This document shows positions 1 through 6,057 of a stretch of 6,728 nt of DNA, in pieces. This DNA is from an uncultured Faecalibacterium sp. GTDB lineage: Bacteria; Bacillota; Clostridia; Oscillospirales; Ruminococcaceae. Each line of letters starts with the position of its first letter. The stretch's first letter is position 1. The DNA is taken from contig CAKSZM010000082.1 of NCBI GenBank assembly GCA_934525735.1, positions 1-6,728 of the forward strand, in the 5' to 3' direction. The position numbers and the translations under genes are program-made. Under the pieces are notes generated by a model. The model was not told the DNA's origin. It worked only from the letters and a program-made list of their open reading frames with translations, and ran no database searches.

Positions 1-2097
1 CTGCAGAAGCTGCAGAAGGCCGAGCGCGCCAAGGGCGGCGTGCTGGATATGGAGACCGAGGTCGTCAGCAGCCTGACCGCCTACGGCCCCGGCTATATCG
101 ACGAAAGCCTGAAGGATCTGGAGCAGATCGTCGGCCTGCAGACCGACAAGCCCCTGAAGCGCGCCTTCATGCCCTACGGCGGCATCAAGATGGCCGAGCA
201 GGCCTGCACCACCTACGGCTATCAGCCGTCCCCCGAACTGCACAAGATCTTTACCGACTACACCCGCACCCACAATCAGGCCGTGTTCGACGCCTACACC
301 CCCGAGATGAAGGCCGCCCGCCACACCCACATCATTACCGGCCTGCCCGACACCTACGGCCGCGGCCGCATCGTGGGCGATTACCGCCGCGTGGCGCTGT
401 ACGGCATCGATGCTCTGATCAAGTTCAAGCAGGAGGACTTTGCCAACTGCGGCGACGGCACCATGACCGATGACGTCATCCGCCTGCGCGAGGAGATCGC
501 ACGCCAGATCAATGCCCTGAAGGGCATGAAGAAGATGGCCGAAGCCTACGGCTACGACATCTCCCAGCCCGCAAAGAACGCCAAGGAAGCCTGCCAGTGG
601 CTGTACTTCGGCTATCTTGCCGCCATCAAGACCCAGAACGGCGCCGCCATGAGCGTGGGCCGCATCTCCACCTTCCTGGACATCTACATCCAGCGCGATC
701 TGGACAAGGGCGTCCTGACCGAGAGCCAGGCGCAGGAACTGATCGACCACATGGTCATGAAGTTCCGTATGGTCAAGTTCGCCCGCATCCCCAGCTACAA
801 CCAGCTGTTCTCCGGCGACCCCGTGTGGGCAACGCTGGAAGTGGGCGGCATCGGCATGGATGGCCGCAGCATGGTCACCAAGAACTGCTACCGCTTCCTG
901 CACACGCTGGAGAACATGGGCCCCGCCCCGGAGCCGAACCTGACCGTTCTGTACTCCTCTGCCCTGCCCGAAGCCTTCAAGAAGTACGCCGCCAAGGTGT
1001 CCATCAACACCAGCTCGGTCCAGTACGAGAACGATGACGTGATGAAGCCCGTCTGGGGCGACGACTACTCCATCTGCTGCTGCGTGTCTGCCACCCAGAC
1101 CGGCAAGGAGATGCAGTTCTTCGGTGCCCGCGCCAATCTGGCCAAGTGCCTGCTGTACGCCATCAACGGCGGCGTGGACGAAAAGAGCCACGAGCAGTGC
1201 GGCCCCAACTATGCGCCCATCACCAGCGAGTATCTGAACTACGACGAAGTTCTGCCCAAGTACGTCAAGATGCTGGACTGGCTGGCCGGGCTGTACGTCA
1301 ACGTGCTGAACCTCATCCAGTACATGCACGATAAATATTACTACGAAGAAGCCGAGATGGCACTCATCGACACCGATGTGCGCCGCACCTTTGCCACCGG
1401 CATTGCAGGCTTCTCCCACGTCATCGACTCCCTGAGCGCCATCAAGTATGCCAAGGTCAAGGTGGTGCGCGACGACACCGGCCTTGCCACCGGCTTTGAG
1501 GTGGAGGGCGACTTCCCGAAGTACGGCAACGACGACGACCGCGCCGACGAGATCGGCGTGTGGCTGCTGCGCACCTTCCTGGAGATGATCAAGAAACGCC
1601 ACACCTACCGCAACTCCGAGGCCACCACCTCCATCCTGACCATCACCTCCAACGTGGTGTACGGCAAGTACACCGGCGCTCTGCCCGACGGCCGTGCCGC
1701 CTTTACCCCGTTTGCTCCGGGCGCAAACCCCAGCTACGGCGCCGAGCAGAACGGTCTGCTGGCCTCCCTGAACTCGGTGGCCAAGCTGCCCTACCACTGG
1801 GCACTGGACGGCATCTCCAACACCCAGACCATCAACCCCGAGGCACTGGGCCACAGCGAGGGCGAGCGCGTGGAGAACCTTGTGCAGGTGCTGGACGGCT
1901 ACTTCGATCAGGGCGCACACCACCTGAACGTGAACGTCTTTGGCAAGGAGAAGCTGCTGGATGCCATGGAGCATCCCGAGAAGGAAGAGTACGCAAACTT
2001 CACCATCCGCGTCTCCGGCTACGCCGTCAAGTTCATCGACCTGACCCGCGAGCAGCAGATGGATGTGCTGGCCCGTACCTGCCATGGCGTCCTGTAA
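1..2097 (+). CDS. pflB: Pyruvate formate-lyase (formate C-acetyltransferase), 5'-truncated by the window edge
   Basis: This is the glycyl-radical enzyme that converts pyruvate + CoA to acetyl-CoA + formate in the cytoplasm of anaerobes. The frame is open from base 1 to the TAA at 2095-2097, giving 698 residues. By comparison with the 760-residue E. coli enzyme about 60 N-terminal residues are missing, so the GTG at 40 and the ATG at 49 are internal codons rather than starts. The hallmarks are present. The catalytic cysteine pair lies in YSICCCVSA (Cys codons 1075-1083, the pair most likely 1078-1083), followed by [10 protein letters not shown]. The radical glycine is in IRVSGYAV (Gly codon 2017-2019) near the C-terminus. 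Blocks such as [16 protein letters not shown] and [10 protein letters not shown] match PflB rather than the glycerol or choline lyase branches (family knowledge). One oddity is a third cysteine where E. coli has Ala before Cys418-Cys419. The promoter is outside the window; pflA follows with a 14-nt overlap, so the two genes are almost certainly co-transcribed. Confidence 0.97.
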   Translation: MQKLQKAERAKGGVLDMETEVVSSLTAYGPGYIDESLKDLEQIVGLQTDKPLKRAFMPYGGIKMAEQACTTYGYQPSPELHKIFTDYTRTHNQAVFDAYTPEMKAARHTHIITGLPDTYGRGRIVGDYRRVALYGIDALIKFKQEDFANCGDGTMTDDVIRLREEIARQINALKGMKKMAEAYGYDISQPAKNAKEACQWLYFGYLAAIKTQNGAAMSVGRISTFLDIYIQRDLDKGVLTESQAQELIDHMVMKFRMVKFARIPSYNQLFSGDPVWATLEVGGIGMDGRSMVTKNCYRFLHTLENMGPAPEPNLTVLYSSALPEAFKKYAAKVSINTSSVQYENDDVMKPVWGDDYSICCCVSATQTGKEMQFFGARANLAKCLLYAINGGVDEKSHEQCGPNYAPITSEYLNYDEVLPKYVKMLDWLAGLYVNVLNLIQYMHDKYYYEEAEMALIDTDVRRTFATGIAGFSHVIDSLSAIKYAKVKVVRDDTGLATGFEVEGDFPKYGNDDDRADEIGVWLLRTFLEMIKKRHTYRNSEATTSILTITSNVVYGKYTGALPDGRAAFTPFAPGANPSYGAEQNGLLASLNSVAKLPYHWALDGISNTQTINPEALGHSEGERVENLVQVLDGYFDQGAHHLNVNVFGKEKLLDAMEHPEKEEYANFTIRVSGYAVKFIDLTREQQMDVLARTCHGVL

Positions 2098-2836
2098 TCC
2101 GGTCGGCTATGTCCACTCGCTGGAGAGCTTCGGCTCGGTAGACGGCCCCGGCGTGCGCTTTGTGGTGTTCCTGCAGGGGTGTGCCCTGCGGTGCAAGTAC
2201 TGCCACAACCCGGAAACGTGGGCGGAAGGCGGCACCGAATGGACGGTGGACACCCTGTTCCAGCGGGTGTGGCGCTACCGCAACTACTGGGGCAAAAAAG
2301 GCGGCATCACGGTCAGCGGCGGCGAACCGCTGCGCCAGATGGAGTTTCTGACGGCATTCTTTGAGCTGGCGCGCTCCAAAGGCGTGCACACCGCGCTGGA
2401 CACCGCCGGGCAGCCCTTCCGGCCCGATGACCCGGCGTATCTGGCCGATTTTGACCGGCTGATGAAGTCCACCAGTCTGGTCATCCTCGACCTGAAGGAG
2501 ATCGACCCGGAGCGCCACCGGCAGCTCACCGGCAAAGACAATGCCAATATTCTGGCCATGGCCCGCCATGTCTCCGACCTGGGCGTGCCGCTGTGGATCC
2601 GGCATGTGCTGGTGCCCGGCCTGACCGATGACGAGGATGGCCTGCGTAAGACGGCGGACTTCATCCGCAGCCTGAACACGGTGCAGCGGGTAGAGGTGCT
2701 GCCCTACCACACACTGGGTCTGTTCAAGTGGCAGAAGCTGGGCATCCCCTATCCGCTGCCGGACGCGGTGCCGCCTACGGCAGAGCAGGTACAGCGCGCC
2801 GAAGAACTTCTGGAAGTGAGCCGGTATCCCGGCTGA
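2084..2836 (+). CDS. pflA: Pyruvate formate-lyase activating enzyme (radical SAM)
   Basis: This enzyme uses S-adenosylmethionine and a [4Fe-4S] cluster to abstract hydrogen from the conserved glycine of PflB, creating the catalytic glycyl radical. The 250-residue product is close to E. coli PflA (246). The cluster motif CX3CX2C is at Cys33, Cys37 and Cys40 ([11 protein letters not shown]), preceded by SVDGPGVRF, which is typical of activases. SGGEP at residues 78-82 is the SAM-contacting GGE motif. Later blocks [24 protein letters not shown] and [12 protein letters not shown] match PflA. There is no extra ferredoxin-like domain, so this is the short PflA type, not a GRE activase with an insert. 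The start ATG at 2084 lies inside the last codons of pflB, and homology begins about residue 7. An in-frame ATG at 2063 is possible, but the Shine-Dalgarno signal is poor for both, which suggests translational coupling to pflB. A strong terminator follows 23 nt after the stop. Confidence 0.96.
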   Translation: MASCNPVGYVHSLESFGSVDGPGVRFVVFLQGCALRCKYCHNPETWAEGGTEWTVDTLFQRVWRYRNYWGKKGGITVSGGEPLRQMEFLTAFFELARSKGVHTALDTAGQPFRPDDPAYLADFDRLMKSTSLVILDLKEIDPERHRQLTGKDNANILAMARHVSDLGVPLWIRHVLVPGLTDDEDGLRKTADFIRSLNTVQRVEVLPYHTLGLFKWQKLGIPYPLPDAVPPTAEQVQRAEELLEVSRYPG

Positions 2837-2859
2837 AGCGGAAAAATAGTTTGATCTTG

Positions 2860-2900
2860 GACCCCCGGAGCGTCTGCGGACGCTCCGGGGGTCTGTTTTT
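2860..2900 (+). terminator. Intrinsic terminator of the pflB-pflA operon
   Basis: A perfect 15-bp stem pairs 2860-2874 (GACCCCCGGAGCGTC) with 2879-2893 and is closed by a TGCG loop. In RNA this is C(UGCG)G, a member of the very stable UNCG tetraloop class. TGTTTTT follows directly at 2894-2900. It sits 23 nt after the pflA stop and separates the operon from the surface-protein gene. Confidence 0.95.
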
Positions 2901-3059
2901 GTTGGCAGAGACGCGGAGACAAACCGCATCTGCATCGGCCTTCTTTTCCCCGCCCGAAACCCTGCCCGAAACCTTTTGAAACTGCTGTAAAGTCGTTCTT
3001 TTTTTGTGTGCAGGTTTAACATATTTTCCGTCTGCTTCCGGTTTTTGTGCCGTTTTGGC
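2901..3059 (+). other. Non-coding spacer with a 12-bp tandem duplication
   Basis: I see no gene here on either strand. The stretch is pyrimidine-rich, with T runs around 2998-3005 and 3042-3046, and is lower in GC than the flanking genes. The only structure noted is a tandem 12-mer: GCCCGAAACCCT at 2952-2963 followed by GCCCGAAACCTT at 2964-2975 (11 of 12 identical). A role as an upstream activator site for the promoter at 3060 is possible but unsupported. Confidence 0.5.
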
Positions 3060-3088
3060 TTGACGCGGTATCATTCTCGCTCTATAAT
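3060..3088 (+). promoter_or_regulatory. Sigma-A type promoter of the surface-protein gene
   Basis: TTGACG (3060-3065) and TATAAT (3083-3088) are separated by exactly 17 bp, which is nearly the full housekeeping consensus. Transcription would start around 3095, giving a leader of about 120 nt before the ATG at 3216. The T-rich sequence just upstream could act as a weak UP-like element. Confidence 0.9.
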
Positions 3089-3116
3089 GGTGTTATTCAA
3101 AGCGGACGGCGTATTT

Positions 3117-3152
3117 TTGACGATATAACGTCGAAATCACGTCAAATTGACG
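3117..3152 (+). promoter_or_regulatory. Cluster of TTGACG inverted half-sites in the leader (candidate operator)
   Basis: TTGACG occurs at 3117-3122 and 3147-3152, and its reverse complement CGTCAA is at 3140-3145. The last two form a perfect palindrome around a single A (CGTCAA-A-TTGACG). CGTC at 3129-3132 gives a further partial arm with the first site. The cluster lies about 20-60 nt downstream of the expected transcription start, where a bound repressor would block elongation. The same hexamer is also the -35 box at 3060. The sequence pattern is directly visible; the operator role is inference, and no regulator gene is in the window. Confidence 0.4.
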
Positions 3153-3155
3153 AGG

Positions 3156-3186
3156 TTTCCGGGAACAGCAGAGCTGTTTCCGGAAA
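3156..3186 (+). promoter_or_regulatory. 14-bp hairpin in the 5' leader of the surface-protein gene
   Basis: TTTCCGGGAACAGC (3156-3169) pairs with GCTGTTTCCGGAAA (3173-3186) across the three-base loop AGA, with one G-U pair and no mismatch in RNA. It is followed by TAATCAATTTTC, which is not a clear U-tract, so it looks more like a leader hairpin (mRNA stability or ribosome access) than a terminator. It ends 12 nt before the Shine-Dalgarno sequence and leaves that sequence exposed. Confidence 0.6.
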
Positions 3187-3198
3187 TAATCAATTTTC

Positions 3199-3207
3199 AA
3201 AGGGGGA
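3199..3207 (+). promoter_or_regulatory. Ribosome binding site fixing the surface-protein start
   Basis: The purine run AAAGGGGGA ends 8 nt before the ATG at 3216. It selects that ATG over the in-frame TTG at 3147, and a standard signal peptide begins at the same ATG. Confidence 0.85.
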
Positions 3208-3215
3208 TTTCAGGT

Positions 3216-5606
3216 ATGCGAACCGAAACCAAACAAAAGCTGGCCTTGCGGGTGCTTTCTACGGCTGCGTTGATGGCAATGGTCTCTTCCATTGCCACGG
3301 CGGCCTTTGCAGACACGTATTGTGTAGATTACGGTGATATCAAGGTGAACGGCAGCAGCGTAAATTATTACGATGCTGCCGGCAGCAATCAGATGAAAGA
3401 TCATGATGAGAACATCATCATTACCAACAATGACAAAGAGAAAAGCACGTCGCACACCGTCACCATCAACGCGGAAGAAGACAGCACTGCCAAGGTCACG
3501 CTGGACAACGTGAACATCGACGTCAGCGACAACCGCAAGGCTGCCCTGACCGTGACGGGTACCGGTAACACCGAGATCGAGCTGAAGGGAGACAACACCC
3601 TCGTCAGCGGTTCCGGACATGCAGGTCTGGAAAAGAACGACACCTACGGCAGCGAACCTTCCCAAAACGGCTCCCTGACCATCAACGCAGAGGATACCGA
3701 CAGCTCCCTGACCGCCACCGGCGGCGCGGGCGGAGCAGGCATCGGCGGTGCAAGTTCCAGAAGCGGCAGCAACATCACCATCTCCGGCGGCAACATCACT
3801 GCCACTGCCGGCAGCAACACCGGCAGTGGCCCCGTGAGCTGCGGTGCCGGCATCGGCGGCGGTGGATTCGGCGAGGGCAACAACATCACCATCTCCGGCG
3901 GCACAGTGAACGCCACCGGCGGTGAGGGAAACGACTTTTATGCTTACGGCGGTGCCGGTATCGGCGGCGGTCATCACTGCGGTGCCAACGATATCATCAT
4001 CTCCGGCAATGACACCAAGGTCATTGCCACCGGCAAGGATGGCGGTGCAGGCATCGGCGGCGGTTATTCCGGAACCGCCAACAACATCACCATCTCCGGC
4101 GGCACCGTGGACGCCACCGGCGGCTCCCATGGTGCAGGCATCGGCGGCGGCGGCAACAGCTACCAAAGTGCAGCCGGCAGCGCCAGCAACATCACCATCT
4201 CCGGCGACAAGACCCATGTCACTGCCACTGGCGGTTTCGGGGGTGCCGGCATCGGCGGCGGTGCGGGCGGCGGTGTCAACAACAGCACTGCAGGCAACGC
4301 CAGCAACATTAACATCTCCGGCGGCACGGTCATCGCCACCGGCAACGGTTCGGCTGCAGGTATTGGCGGCGGTTCCGGTGTGTCAGCTGTTAGGGTGCCC
4401 AAAGCCGGCAGCGCCACCGACATCACCATCTCCGGCGGCAATGTGACCGCCATCGGCGGCAAGGGGTCTGACTCCCAAAGCGGCATCACCATCTCCGGCG
4501 GCGCCGGCATCGGCGGCGGCGCCAGCATCGGCGGCGGCACTGACAGTCGTGACGGCGGTGTCGGCAGCAGCATCACCATCTCCGGCGGTACCGTGAACGC
4601 TGTGGGCGGCCGCAACAGTGCCGGCATCGGCGGCGGCGACGGTGCAGGCTGCAGCGGCATCACCATCTCCGGCGGCACGGTCACGGCAAGCAGCGCAGCC
4701 GGCGCAGCCGGTATCGGCGGCGGACGCTGGGCCGGTGCAGGCACAGCAGACAGCGCTGGCGTGACCATCACAAACGGCACTGTGACTGCCAACGGCGGTG
4801 CGGGCGCGGCAGGCATCGGCGACGGTTATAACAATGTTTCTGACGTCGGCTCGGTCATTTCCATCACCGGCGGCACCGTGGCTGCCACCGGCGGCGCGGG
4901 CGAAGCTGCGGGCATCGGCAACGGCGAAAAGGACGCCCATGACGCCACCGTGAACATCAGCGCCACCAATGCTGACCTTGACGTGACGGCGGTGACGCAG
5001 GGCAGCGGGGAAGCCATCACCGGCGGCGAGGACCTGACCATGGCAAAGCTGAACAACCGGTTCAGCGGCGTGGTGCGGTTCTTCCGCGGCGAGGACCACT
5101 ACAACACCGTGCACAACGGCAAGTATGTGGGCATGGACGACAACAACGCCGATGAGCACAAGGAAACGGACGCCCACATCTGGGGCAGCACCGAGATCAT
5201 CCGGCAGGCAACCCCGACTGAGCAGGGCATCCTGCGCCACCACTGCGCGGTGGACGGCTGCAAGGGCTACTACAACGAGTTCTTTGACTACGTTGCCCCC
5301 GCAGAGCCTGTGACCCCCGCGCCCACCGACCCGGACACCCCGGATGTGACTCCGGACGCCCCGGCACAGACCACTCCCGCACAGAGCACCCCCGCACAGG
5401 ACACCCCGGCAGACGCCGCCGTGACCCCGGACGCCACCACCGCACAGACCACCGCAACGGCCTCCGGTGAACAGCAAATCACCGCCAACGCCGCCCTGCC
5501 CAAGACCGGTGCCAACTGGCTGGCAGTGGTGGGCAGTGCCATCAGCGGCATCTTCCTGCTGGCAGCGGGCTTTGTGCTGGACCGCAAGAGCCGCAGACAG
5601 AACTAA
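3216..5606 (+). CDS. LPKTG-anchored surface protein with glycine-rich beta-helix-like repeats
   Basis: The 796-residue protein is predicted to be exported and anchored to the cell wall by a sortase. Residues 1-32 form a signal peptide with basic RTETKQK, a hydrophobic core, and a likely cut after AFA. Residues of about 60-170 carry VTLDNVNIDVSD and TEIELKGDNTLVSG, resembling Cthe_2159-type carbohydrate-binding beta-helix proteins. Residues of about 174-590 hold about twelve repeats of AGIGGG alternating with ITISGGTVTATGG, spaced 29-49 residues apart (mean near 35); the last two degenerate to AGIGDG and AGIGNG. Residues of about 605-690 form a small module with Trp656 and a Cys pair (Cys677, Cys682: HHCAVDGC), like short C-terminal modules of other gut Firmicute surface proteins. 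A Pro/Thr linker (693-760) leads to LPKTG (761-765), a membrane segment and a basic tail. The gene appears monocistronic, between its own promoter and a terminator hairpin. The ligand is unknown: glycan binding or adhesion is inference. The sortase is not in the window. Confidence 0.93.
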   Translation: MRTETKQKLALRVLSTAALMAMVSSIATAAFADTYCVDYGDIKVNGSSVNYYDAAGSNQMKDHDENIIITNNDKEKSTSHTVTINAEEDSTAKVTLDNVNIDVSDNRKAALTVTGTGNTEIELKGDNTLVSGSGHAGLEKNDTYGSEPSQNGSLTINAEDTDSSLTATGGAGGAGIGGASSRSGSNITISGGNITATAGSNTGSGPVSCGAGIGGGGFGEGNNITISGGTVNATGGEGNDFYAYGGAGIGGGHHCGANDIIISGNDTKVIATGKDGGAGIGGGYSGTANNITISGGTVDATGGSHGAGIGGGGNSYQSAAGSASNITISGDKTHVTATGGFGGAGIGGGAGGGVNNSTAGNASNINISGGTVIATGNGSAAGIGGGSGVSAVRVPKAGSATDITISGGNVTAIGGKGSDSQSGITISGGAGIGGGASIGGGTDSRDGGVGSSITISGGTVNAVGGRNSAGIGGGDGAGCSGITISGGTVTASSAAGAAGIGGGRWAGAGTADSAGVTITNGTVTANGGAGAAGIGDGYNNVSDVGSVISITGGTVAATGGAGEAAGIGNGEKDAHDATVNISATNADLDVTAVTQGSGEAITGGEDLTMAKLNNRFSGVVRFFRGEDHYNTVHNGKYVGMDDNNADEHKETDAHIWGSTEIIRQATPTEQGILRHHCAVDGCKGYYNEFFDYVAPAEPVTPAPTDPDTPDVTPDAPAQTTPAQSTPAQDTPADAAVTPDATTAQTTATASGEQQITANAALPKTGANWLAVVGSAISGIFLLAAGFVLDRKSRRQN
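3735..4985 (+). repeat. Degenerate in-gene repeat array (about 12 units, period roughly 90-150 bp)
   Basis: The array encodes the glycine-rich repeats. The AGIGGG cores begin at codons for residues 174, 211, 247, 278, 307, 344, 381, 430, 469, 498, 532 and 565. The DNA itself is conserved: AACATCACCATCTCCGGCGG or a near copy recurs at 3771, 3882, 4083 and 4188, with related blocks near 4308, 4420, 4482, 4571 and 4657, and GGCATCGGCGGCGG accompanies most AGIGGG cores. Linkers between cores vary in length and sequence. The unit near 4500-4540 is irregular, with a second IGGG (ASIGGG) immediately after the first. Confidence 0.9.
5361..5405 (+). repeat. Three 15-bp tandem repeats encoding PAQxT in the wall-spanning linker
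   Basis: Codons read PAQTT, PAQST, PAQDT, followed by a partial PAD. The DNA copies differ by a few bases. They lie in the Pro/Thr linker that would cross the peptidoglycan, a place where linker length often varies between strains (family knowledge). Confidence 0.8.
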
Positions 5607-5667
5607 ACGCCACCCCCCTGCGGTGCGGGTCCGCAAGCCGTGCTGCAGTTTCCTGCCATACCCAAAA

Positions 5668-5715
5668 GCAGAGCAGCGCTCCGGGACCGCAAGCCCGGGG
5701 CGCTGCTCTGTCGTT
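5668..5715 (+). terminator. Long hairpin after the surface-protein gene, probable intrinsic terminator
   Basis: AGAGCAGCGCTCCGGG (5670-5685) pairs with CCCGGGGCGCTGCTCT (5694-5709) across the loop ACCGCAAG, with one U-G pair. C5669-G5710 and G5668-U5711 extend it to 18 pairs. The following tract, GTCGTTTCG, is short in T, so release may be less efficient than at the pfl terminator. It ends about 10 nt before the next -35 box. Confidence 0.8.
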
Positions 5716-5720
5716 TCGCC

Positions 5721-5749
5721 TTGACTTCCCTGCGCTGCACCGCTATAAT
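5721..5749 (+). promoter_or_regulatory. Sigma-A type promoter of the T-box leader and cysS
   Basis: TTGACT (5721-5726) and TATAAT (5744-5749) are separated by 17 bp. Transcription should start near 5756-5758, leaving a leader of about 300 nt before cysS, as expected when control is by attenuation rather than at initiation. Confidence 0.92.
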
Positions 5750-5761
5750 AAAGGGGTAAAA

Positions 5762-5779
5762 GGATAAATGCGTTTATCC
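5762..5779 (+). promoter_or_regulatory. 5'-end hairpin of the T-box transcript, overlapping the stem I base
   Basis: GGATAAA (5762-5768) and TTTATCC (5773-5779) form a perfect 7-bp stem with the loop TGCG, only a few nucleotides from the expected transcription start. Its last bases (UCC, 5777-5779) are also needed to pair with GGA at 5868-5870 at the foot of stem I, so the two helices compete for two to three pairs. It may simply protect the 5' end. Confidence 0.6.
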
Positions 5780-5974
5780 GGGCAGAGTAGCCGTGCACAC
5801 CGTCTGCGCAGAGAGAACAGGTCAAAGGCTGGAAGCCTGTTTGCAGACCGCACCGCAAAGTGCGCCCGGACAGCACGCGGCGGGAACCCCCACGGGAAGT
5901 ATCGCCGTGCGGTGTGCCGCCGTTACCGGCTTTGAGCGACAAACAGAAGTGGAACCGCGATTTTGATGAAAAAC

Positions 5975-6022
5975 CGCCTTCGGAGCTGTGCTTTGTGCAC
6001 CGCTCCGGGGGCGTTTTGTTTT
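5975..6022 (+). terminator. T-box terminator (off state of the cysS riboswitch)
   Basis: CGCCTTCGGAGC (5975-5986) pairs with GCTCCGGGGGCG (6002-6013), 12 pairs including two U-G, followed by TTTTGTTTT (6014-6022). The left arm bases 5975-5981 are also the 3' strand of the antiterminator, so the two structures exclude each other. A small GTGC/GCAC pairing can form within the loop (5988-5999). Confidence 0.92.
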
Positions 6023-6057
6023 GCGGCTTCTGTCTGCCACAAAAAGGAGAATTGACC

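Larger units (their letters stand above)
5757..6022 (+). ncRNA. Cysteine-type T-box riboswitch leader of cysS
   Basis: The leader senses uncharged tRNA-Cys and allows read-through into cysS. Stem I is closed by CCGGGC (5778-5783) with GCCCGG (5864-5869). A specifier loop follows, with AGAGUAG (5784-5790, containing the AGUA of a loop-E turn) opposite CAAAG-UGC (5856-5863). Upper helices are GUGC/GCAC (5793-5796/5850-5853), GUCUGC/GCAGAC (5802-5807/5843-5848) and ACAGG/CCUGU (5817-5821/5836-5840). The distal end has AGAGAG (5810-5815) and an apical loop with GGCUGG. The proposed specifier UGC (5861-5863) is a Cys codon. The T-box UGGAACCGCG is at 5950-5959; its UGGA suits tRNA-Cys, whose discriminator base is U. 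The antiterminator pairs GAAG (5946-5949) with CUUC (5978-5981) and GCG (5957-5959) with CGC (5975-5977), leaving UGGAACC bulged. Helices between 5870 and 5945 (stem II/III) are GC-rich and I could not settle their pairing. Confidence 0.93.

Noticed and set aside
2033..3022. A 329-codon minus-strand open frame across pflA and the spacer.
   Set aside because: It crosses the pflA gene and its terminator in antisense and shows no family resemblance.
3147..3215. An upstream TTG start adding 23 residues to the surface protein.
   Set aside because: It would place the signal peptide internally, has no Shine-Dalgarno sequence, and falls within the palindromic and hairpin leader. The ATG at 3216 has an excellent ribosome site.
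3210..4217. A 335-codon minus-strand open frame opposite the start of the surface-protein gene.
   Set aside because: The composition is a mirror of the repeat codons (AADAGT, GDGDV), with no recognisable domain; it is a shadow of the plus-strand gene.
3735..4985. A CRISPR array, considered because of regularly recurring 20-bp blocks.
   Set aside because: The blocks are in frame within one open reading frame, the spacing is irregular, and the spacers are themselves glycine codons related to each other.
5607..5667. A further small gene or hairpin between the surface gene stop and its terminator.
   Set aside because: Only weak five-base pairings around TGCGG/CCGCA are visible and there is no ribosome site followed by a coding frame.
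5842..5844. An alternative UGC specifier in UUUGCAGACC.
   Set aside because: This triplet overlaps the GCAGAC strand that pairs with GUCUGC (5802-5807) inside stem I, so it would not be free for an anticodon. The UGC at 5861 lies in the internal loop.
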